Shown: positions 55,877 to 61,197 of the stretch, one piece after another
How positions within the stretch are numbered: the stretch's first letter is position 1
Layout: each line of letters starts with the position of its first letter
Assembly: GCF_002980495.1 (NCBI RefSeq)
Contig: NZ_PVBR01000008.1
Location: forward strand, 1-64,000
From: Phyllobacterium phragmitis
Lineage (GTDB): Bacteria; Pseudomonadota; Alphaproteobacteria; Rhizobiales; Rhizobiaceae
Length of the DNA: 64,000 nt
Reading direction: 5' to 3'
The notes under the pieces: model-generated
The model's database searches: none
Told to the model about the DNA's origin: nothing
What the model saw: the letters and a program-made list of their open reading frames with translations, nothing else
Translations under genes and position numbers: made by a program

Positions 55877-56130
55877 GCCGGACGGGTCTTTGCAAGGTCG
55901 CGCAGGCCGGGAACATCCTTCGGCGGACTATTCACCCACGCCTCGAATTTTTCCCAATCGACGGCAGGGATGACGATGCGATTCTGATGGAGCAGTTCCA
56001 TTTCAGCGGCTTCCACCGCCTTGCGGCGGATGAAGTCACTCAGATTGGTGCGGGACTGCTCGGCTGCTGCTTCGAGCAATTCACGTTCTTTCGACGATAC
56101 CCGGACGCTCACAGGAGCAAGATTTGCCAT
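55864..56130 (-). CDS. DUF1778 (TacA-like) antitoxin
   Basis: An 88-aa protein: SVRVSSKERELLEAAAEQSR, TNLSDFIRRKAVEAAEME is the RHH DNA-binding domain of DUF1778 antitoxins, and the C-terminal tail (AVDWEKFEAWVNSPPKDVPG) wraps the GNAT toxin. It is first in the operon and overlaps the toxin by 13 bases. It is divergent from ardC with 200 bp between. Confidence 0.88.
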   Translation of the reverse strand: MANLAPVSVRVSSKERELLEAAAEQSRTNLSDFIRRKAVEAAEMELLHQNRIVIPAVDWEKFEAWVNSPPKDVPGLRDLAKTRPAWRD

Positions 56131-56245
56131 GGCGACGTTCCTTCATTGATTGTAGGACGATAGCATACATTTCCGCTCTAGGGCCAGACATTTCTGCTGA
56201 CAATTCGAATGCGGGGAAGAATCAAGCCGCTCGCCGATCCCACGA

Positions 56246-56321
56246 CTGAGAGGAAGAGGTCGGTGCGGTTTGCCGCGACGGGTTGGGATTGGGAGAGAGG
56301 CTTCCAAGGCCCGTCGTGGAG
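56246..56321 (+). promoter_or_regulatory. Conserved leader motif 1 (before ardC)
   Basis: CTGAGAGGAAGAGG (56246-56259) is followed by CGACGGGTTGGGATTGGGA at 56276 and CCCGTCG, ending at 56316. ACGGG and CCCGT can pair around the GAGAGAGGC loop. A GGAG ribosome binding site follows at 56318. The same arrangement precedes three other genes of element 3. Confidence 0.65.
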
Positions 56322-56330
56322 ACAATCCCG

Positions 56331-57302
56331 ATGGCCAAACATCATCGCAACGCTCGTCCCAGCTCCAAGCGGACGAGCATTTATGACGACATCACCAACA
56401 AGATCATCGCCGAGCTGGAGGCCGGCCGCGTTCCCTGGGTTCAGCCCTGGGGCACCGCCGCTGCCAAGGCACCGCTCGGCCTGCCACAGAATGCGGCTAC
56501 GAGCCGCAATTACTCCGGTATCAATGTGCTCATCCTCTGGGGCGCCGTCATCCAGCACGGTTTTCCAAGCCAGGGTTGGCTCACGTTCCGTCAGGCCCTG
56601 TCGCTTGGGGGCAATGTGCGCAAAGGCGAGCGCGGCACCACCGTCGTCTATGCCGACCGCTTCACGCCGGAGGACGAGAAGAAGCGTGCTCGCGAGACCG
56701 GCGAAGAGCCCCAGGCGATTCCGTTCCTGAAGCGGTTCACCGTCTTCAACCTCTCGCAATGCGAGAACATGCCCGAGGAGATGGTTGCGGTGGCGCCGCC
56801 TCCGCCCCCCGGCCAGATCGAGCCGAAGGTCGAGGCGCTCATCAAGGCGACCGGCATCGATTTCCGCATCGGCGGCAACAAGGCCTTCTACGTGCCGTCG
56901 CTCGACTATGTGCAGGTCCCTCCGCCCGCCGCCTTCTTCGAGCCCATCAACTGGCACAGAACGGCCTTGCACGAGATCTCCCACGCCAGCGGTCATCACA
57001 GCCGCCTCAACCGGGACCTTACCGGCTCGTTTGGCTCCAAGCCTTATTTTTTCGAGGAATGCATCGCCGAAATTTCGAGCGCCTTTTGCTGCGCGGCGAT
57101 GGGGATCGTCCCTACTGTGAGGCACAGCGATTATATCGGCGCGTGGATCGACACGATGCGCGAGGATTCCCGCGTCATCTTCCGCGCGGCCTCCCAGGCC
57201 AGCAAGGCCGCCGACTGGATTCTTTCCTTCCTGCCGGACGATCAGTCCTCTGTCGACGCCATCGAGGCCAAGACGAGCATCGACAGGAGGGCCGCGGCAT
57301 GA
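56331..57302 (+). CDS. ardC: ArdC-type anti-restriction protein (zincin)
   Basis: A 323-aa protein. The N-terminal ArdC ssDNA-binding domain (TSIYDDITNKIIAELEAGRV, PWVQPWG, NYSGINVLILWGA) is followed by a peptidase-like domain with zinc motif HEISH (His214, Glu215, His218). The third ligand lies near FFEECIAEISSAF. ArdC homologues protect incoming conjugative DNA against restriction. The start at 56331 follows the conserved leader. It overlaps the DUF2958 gene by four bases. Confidence 0.9.
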   Translation: MAKHHRNARPSSKRTSIYDDITNKIIAELEAGRVPWVQPWGTAAAKAPLGLPQNAATSRNYSGINVLILWGAVIQHGFPSQGWLTFRQALSLGGNVRKGERGTTVVYADRFTPEDEKKRARETGEEPQAIPFLKRFTVFNLSQCENMPEEMVAVAPPPPPGQIEPKVEALIKATGIDFRIGGNKAFYVPSLDYVQVPPPAAFFEPINWHRTALHEISHASGHHSRLNRDLTGSFGSKPYFFEECIAEISSAFCCAAMGIVPTVRHSDYIGAWIDTMREDSRVIFRAASQASKAADWILSFLPDDQSSVDAIEAKTSIDRRAAA

Positions 57303-57669
57303 TCCTCCTGACCGATGATCTTCGCGAGCGCCTGCTCGCCAATGGCCGTCAACGCGGCGCTGATCGCGTGCCCGTGGTGAAGTTCTTCAACCCCTTTGGT
57401 GCGGGTGTGTGGCTCGCCACCGAACTGGACGCCGATGGCGAGACCCTGTACGGCCTCGCCGAAATCTGCGAGCCGGAGCGCGGCCACTTCTCGCTCAGCG
57501 AGTTGTCCTCGCTACGGCTTCCATTCGCGATGGAAATCGAGCGCGACATCCTGTTCACCGGAACTTTCCGCTCTCGGCGTGGGCGGAAGCTGCCCGCCAG
57601 GCCGGCAGCATCCGGGCTGCGGAACGCGCGCTCTATCGCGCCGCCCGATCTTGGCCGCAGAGTCGGTAG
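57299..57669 (+). pseudogene. DUF2958 gene with a -1 frameshift
   Basis: The start MILLTDDLRERLLANGRQRG and VPVVKFFNPFGAGVWLATEL, LSELSSLRLPFAMEIERD match the DUF2958 family. Near 57565 the frame switches: FPLSAWAEAARQAGSIRAAE, the family C terminus, is read one base over, ending at 57669. A missing C in the run ACTTTCCGC explains this. Without correction the protein goes on to 57730 with an unrelated tail. It may be a true mutation or a sequencing error. Function unknown. Confidence 0.75.
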
Positions 57670-57746
57670 CGCGCTGATGCCAGCGCCTGAAGGCGGTCGC
57701 AGAAGGACCGCCTCCGCCGGCATTTCCTGAACAAGGGAATCCTGTC

Positions 57747-58088
57747 ATGATGAACCGTGTGCAGTTGCGCGCGATGCTGGCGCGCATGGAGTCGCGCCTT
57801 GCCGAAACCCGCCACAATCTCAGCCAGGCCGAGCGCGTTCTGGCCGTTAGGGCCGAGGCCGAGACAATCAGCCGACGCCCGAAGGCGAGACACTATCATC
57901 GCCGGATGAGCCGATGGACAGGCGCCGACGAAGCGGAATACCAGCGCATTCTCGATGACCTGCTGGAGATATCCGGTCCGGACCTCGACCGCTTGCGGCG
58001 CAAGATCGACCGGCAGGACGCGGCCATCGAGGCGCTACGCCGCAAATACGGCGTCAACATGGAGCGGCCACCGTTCCTGGACTGGTGA
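57747..58088 (+). CDS. Coiled-coil hypothetical protein, 113 aa
   Basis: Unknown helical protein: RAMLARMESRLAETRHNLSQ and AERVLAVRAEAET are heptad-like, then a basic linker (SRRPKARHYHRRMSR) and a second helix LDRLRRKIDRQDAAIEALRR ending in GVNMERPPFLDW. No catalytic motif. It lies between the DUF2958 gene and the ParB-like gene, all on the plus strand, so it probably belongs to the same accessory block. I do not recognise a family. Confidence 0.6.
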   Translation: MMNRVQLRAMLARMESRLAETRHNLSQAERVLAVRAEAETISRRPKARHYHRRMSRWTGADEAEYQRILDDLLEISGPDLDRLRRKIDRQDAAIEALRRKYGVNMERPPFLDW

Positions 58089-58130
58089 CGGGAATGCTGA
58101 CCTGCCGGCGCTGGTACTTGTGGCCGACGG

Positions 58131-58210
58131 ATCAGAGAGCGAGAGGAGCGACCGGTTCGGTCGACGGGTTGGGAGGCTGAGAGAGAGGCTCTCTGCCGCC
58201 CGTCGCGGAG
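58131..58210 (+). promoter_or_regulatory. Conserved leader motif 2 (before parB-like gene)
   Basis: ATCAGAGAGCGAGAGGAGCG (58131-58150), then CGACGGGTTGGGAGGCTGAG from 58162, GAGAGAGGC and CCCGTCG ending at 58206, with GGAG at 58207-58210. The arms ACGGG/CCCGT pair. Confidence 0.65.
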
Positions 58211-58219
58211 TATCCGACC

Positions 58220-60364
58220 ATGGCCAAGGCTGCCAAGAAGATCGTCTTCTCGCGCTCGCGAGACATCCCCTTCAACAAGCTCGTGCTGAGCGAGTCGAAT
58301 GTCCGCCGCGTCAGGCCAGACACCGATGTTGAGGAACTGGCCGACGACATCGCCCGCCGCCAGGACCTCGTGCAGGGACTCAACGTCCGGCCGATCCTCG
58401 ATGACGACGGCAACGAGACCGGCATGTTCGAGGTGCCGGCGGGCGGGCGGCGCTATCGCGCCATCGAGCGCCTCGTGAGAGCCAAGCGCTTTCCGAAGGA
58501 CGGCCTCGTGCCTTGCATCGTGCGCGATCCGTCGACCAAGATCCTTGCCGAGGACGATTCGCTTGCCGAGAACGTCCATCGCGTCGCGCTGCATCCGCTC
58601 GATCAGTTCCGGGCCTTCAAGGACATGCGCGACAAGGGCATGAGCGATGAGGAAATCGCCGTTGCCTTCTTCACCACCGCCCAAGTCGTGCATCAGCGAC
58701 TGCGCCTCGCCGCCGTCTCGCCCGCACTGCTCGAGATCTACGCCGAAGATGGCATGACGCTGGAGATGCTGATGGCCTTCACCGTCAATCCCGATCATGC
58801 CCGCCAGGAGCAGGTCTGGGAAGCGATCCAGCATTCGTGGAACCGCCAGCCCTGGCATATCCGCCAGATGCTGACGGAAACCACGGTTCTCGCTTCCGAC
58901 AGGCGGGCGCTCTTTGTCGGTGTCGATGCCTATGTCGCGGCCGGCGGCACCGTACTGCGGGATCTGTTCAAGGCCGACGACGGCGGCTGGCTCGAGGACG
59001 TGCCGCTTCTCGACAAGCTCGTCTCCGAGAAGCTCAAGACGGTGGCCGACGAGATCGCCAATGAGGGCTGGAAGTGGGTTACGGTCGATCTCGATCTGCC
59101 TTATGGCTACAACCATGACCTGCGGGCACTGACCGGCACCTCTGTCGATCTGAGCGACGAGGAGCGCGCGGAACGTGAAGCCCTGCGCGAGGAATACGAG
59201 CGGCTTGAGGCCGAGTATGCCGAAGCCGAGGAACTCCCCCACGAGGTCGACCAGCGGCTCGGCGAGATCGAGGCTGCTCTGGAAGCCTTCGAGCAGCGTC
59301 CGGTCATTTACGATCCTGAGGACAACACCCGCGCGGGCGTTTTCGTCAGCGTCGACCGCGATGGCAAGCTCGTCGTCGATCGCGGCTATGTCTGGCCTGA
59401 GGATGAGTCGCGGCCTGACGTCGAGGGCGAGGGATCGCAGTCCGAGCCTGGCAGCGAAGCCGAGCGCAGCAAGGAGCACCCGGTCCAGCGCGCCGTCATC
59501 ACCATCGGCGGCCAGTCCACCGATGCGGAGGAAGACGACGACAGCGATGTCGTCAAGCCGCTGCCAGACCGGCTGGTGACCGAGCTCACTGCCCACCGCA
59601 CGCTGGCGCTGCGCGATGCTCTGGGCAGCAATCCCCATGTCGCGATAACTGCGCTCCTGCACAAGCTGGTACGTGACACTTTCCAGCGGACAGGGGCACA
59701 TGGCGGGAGCCTTGAAGCTTCGGTCCGGCACGTCTTCTTCCGCGAGCAGGGCAAGGACCTCGCCGACAGCCCCTACGCGAAGTCGGTCGCCCAGCGGCAC
59801 GAGGACTGGAAGGCAGAACTGCCGGCCGACGACGACGCGCTCTGGGCGTGGCTGATCTCTCTGGACAATGCCAGCCGCCTGGCGTTGCTCGCCCACTGCG
59901 TCAGCTACGGGATCAACGCGCTCTACGAGCGGCCCAATCCCTACAGCGCCACCGGCGTCTCGCAGCATGGGCTTGACCGGCGCATGGCAGAAGCCCACCG
60001 CCTGACCCATGCCACCGGGCTCGACATGGTGGAAGCTGGTTTCCGTCCGACGGTCGAGAACTATCTCGGCCGCGTGACCAAGGCGCGTATCCTGGAGGCC
60101 GTGCGTGAAGCGCTCGGCGAGGATAAGGCCCAGCTCATCGACCATCTCAAGAAGGCCGACATGGCGAAAGAAGCCGAGCGGCTCCTGGCCGACAGCGGCT
60201 GGCTTCCCGAGCCGCTGCGGAACATTGATGTCGAACCGGAGACAGCTGTCGAATCGGAAGGAGACGCCGAGGCGTTGCCGGCCTTTCTCGACGGTGATGG
60301 CGGCGCATCGGCCGATGCCGATGCGGATGCTGACGAACCGGCGCAGGTGTTCGCCGCAGAATAG
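58220..60364 (+). CDS. Large ParB/RepB/Spo0J family protein
   Basis: A 714-aa protein. The N-terminal ParB domain (IPFNKLVLSESNVRRVRPDT, DVEELADDIARRQDLVQGLN, FEVPAGGRRYRAIERL, DDSLAENVHRVALHPLDQFR) and a KorB-like HTH (FTTAQVVHQRLRLAAVSPAL) are clear. A middle Glu-rich coiled coil (about residues 315-360), an acidic linker and an alpha-helical C-terminal domain follow. Long ParB-like proteins with this C-terminal extension are typical of Rhizobiales plasmids and ICEs; they may bind DNA broadly rather than partition. The window has no ParA of its kind beside it. Leader motif 2 and a terminator bracket the gene. Confidence 0.88.
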   Translation: MAKAAKKIVFSRSRDIPFNKLVLSESNVRRVRPDTDVEELADDIARRQDLVQGLNVRPILDDDGNETGMFEVPAGGRRYRAIERLVRAKRFPKDGLVPCIVRDPSTKILAEDDSLAENVHRVALHPLDQFRAFKDMRDKGMSDEEIAVAFFTTAQVVHQRLRLAAVSPALLEIYAEDGMTLEMLMAFTVNPDHARQEQVWEAIQHSWNRQPWHIRQMLTETTVLASDRRALFVGVDAYVAAGGTVLRDLFKADDGGWLEDVPLLDKLVSEKLKTVADEIANEGWKWVTVDLDLPYGYNHDLRALTGTSVDLSDEERAEREALREEYERLEAEYAEAEELPHEVDQRLGEIEAALEAFEQRPVIYDPEDNTRAGVFVSVDRDGKLVVDRGYVWPEDESRPDVEGEGSQSEPGSEAERSKEHPVQRAVITIGGQSTDAEEDDDSDVVKPLPDRLVTELTAHRTLALRDALGSNPHVAITALLHKLVRDTFQRTGAHGGSLEASVRHVFFREQGKDLADSPYAKSVAQRHEDWKAELPADDDALWAWLISLDNASRLALLAHCVSYGINALYERPNPYSATGVSQHGLDRRMAEAHRLTHATGLDMVEAGFRPTVENYLGRVTKARILEAVREALGEDKAQLIDHLKKADMAKEAERLLADSGWLPEPLRNIDVEPETAVESEGDAEALPAFLDGDGGASADADADADEPAQVFAAE

Positions 60365-60412
60365 CTGCCAGGGGCGGCTTCGGCCGCTCCGTTTATTCCA
60401 TCCCTCCACCTC

Positions 60413-60441
60413 AAGGCCCGGCATACGCCGGGCCTTTTTCG
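60413..60441 (+). terminator. Terminator after the ParB-like gene
   Basis: AAGGCCCGGC (60413-60422) pairs with GCCGGGCCTT (60427-60436), followed by TTT. A strong rho-independent terminator. Confidence 0.88.
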
Positions 60442-60517
60442 TTTCTGGAGTGTAACGACGTGATGATGAAGGCGCGGGCCTTCGTCGCGCGCGAAATCGC
60501 GGATGGCCTTTGGACGG

Positions 60518-60607
60518 TCTGAGAGCAAGAGGGCAGTGTGGCCGGGACGGGTTCGGATGGGTTGAGAGAGCGCCGTCCGGATCTGTCCTTTCCACGCTCT
60601 CCGGAGA
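60518..60607 (+). promoter_or_regulatory. Conserved leader motif 3 (before klcA-like gene)
   Basis: TCTGAGAGCAAGAGGG (60518-60533), ACGGGTTCGGATGGGTTGAG starting at 60547, AGAGCGCCGTCC ending near 60578; GGACGG and CCGTCC can pair. The ribosome binding site GGAGA is at 60603-60607. The leader lies after the ParB terminator, so a separate promoter is needed. Confidence 0.6.
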
Positions 60608-60615
60608 AACAGGCC

Positions 60616-61038
60616 ATGACGACCGAAGTGACCACACCCCAAATTGCAACCCTGGTTCCGGAAGACCGCCGTGAGATGTTCTTGCCGACCCTGTTCGGGC
60701 TTCCGCTGCTGATCGTCGCCGAAAACGCGGTCTATACATTCATGGAGCGGCTCAGCCCGCGCGATTATGGCGGCGGCTTCTGGAATTTCTACGAGCGCGA
60801 TGGCAAGCCCCTGTTCCTCGCGCCGACCTCCCGGCCGCGCTTCCGAATCGAGAGCGACATCACGGAATATCGCGGCGAGGTTTCGGCAGAAGCCGCAGGG
60901 ATCATAGCCACCCTGTTCACCTTCTCGCATCTCTCCTTCCGATACGAATCCGACCTTCTTGCGGAGGGCTACGACCGGCTTCACGCCTGCTTGGCCGGCC
61001 ATCCGGAGGCATCCGAGATATTCCAGGCCATCGACTGA
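60616..61038 (+). CDS. klcA: ArdB/KlcA family anti-restriction protein
   Basis: A 140-aa protein: REMFLPTLFGLPLLIVAENA, MERLSPRDYGGGFWNFYERD, APTSRPRFRI, EVSAEAAGIIATLFTFSHLS and ACLAGHPEASEIFQAID form the KlcA/ArdB pattern. ArdB/KlcA proteins block type I restriction of incoming DNA without being DNA mimics. It is the second anti-restriction gene of element 3. The start at 60616 follows leader motif 3. Confidence 0.88.
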   Translation: MTTEVTTPQIATLVPEDRREMFLPTLFGLPLLIVAENAVYTFMERLSPRDYGGGFWNFYERDGKPLFLAPTSRPRFRIESDITEYRGEVSAEAAGIIATLFTFSHLSFRYESDLLAEGYDRLHACLAGHPEASEIFQAID

Positions 61039-61048
61039 ACCGAAAAAT

Positions 61049-61078
61049 GCGCTCCGCCGATCGGCGGAGCGCTTCTTT
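61049..61078 (+). terminator. Terminator after klcA-like gene
   Basis: A perfect 24-bp palindrome (61049-61072; arms GCGCTCCGCCGA / TCGGCGGAGCGC) followed by TTCTTT. Strong hairpin with a T-rich tail. Confidence 0.82.
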
Positions 61079-61100
61079 CATGCCGGCCACGGCCGCCTCT

Positions 61101-61190
61101 TGAGAGGCAGAGGAAGGCCGGAACGGGTTTGAGCCGGTGCGGTCGAGAGAGAGCGCTGCGCGGCTCGTCCTGTTTCAGCTCTCCTGGAGG
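61101..61190 (+). promoter_or_regulatory. Conserved leader motif 4 (before methylase-helicase)
   Basis: TGAGAGGCAGAGGAAGGCCG (61101-61120), AACGGGTTTGAGCC at 61122, GTCGAGAGAGAGCGC at 61142-61156, then CTCGTCC near 61164-61170. The ribosome binding site GGAGG is at 61186-61190. It lies after the klcA terminator. Pairing of the arms is weaker than in copies 1-3. Confidence 0.55.
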
Positions 61191-61197
61191 TTCCCCG

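Noticed and set aside
57896-60739. A 947-codon open frame antisense to the ParB-like gene
   Set aside because: High GC and the codon bias of the real gene remove stops on the opposite strand. The translation has no family motif and crosses the leader, the gene and its terminator.
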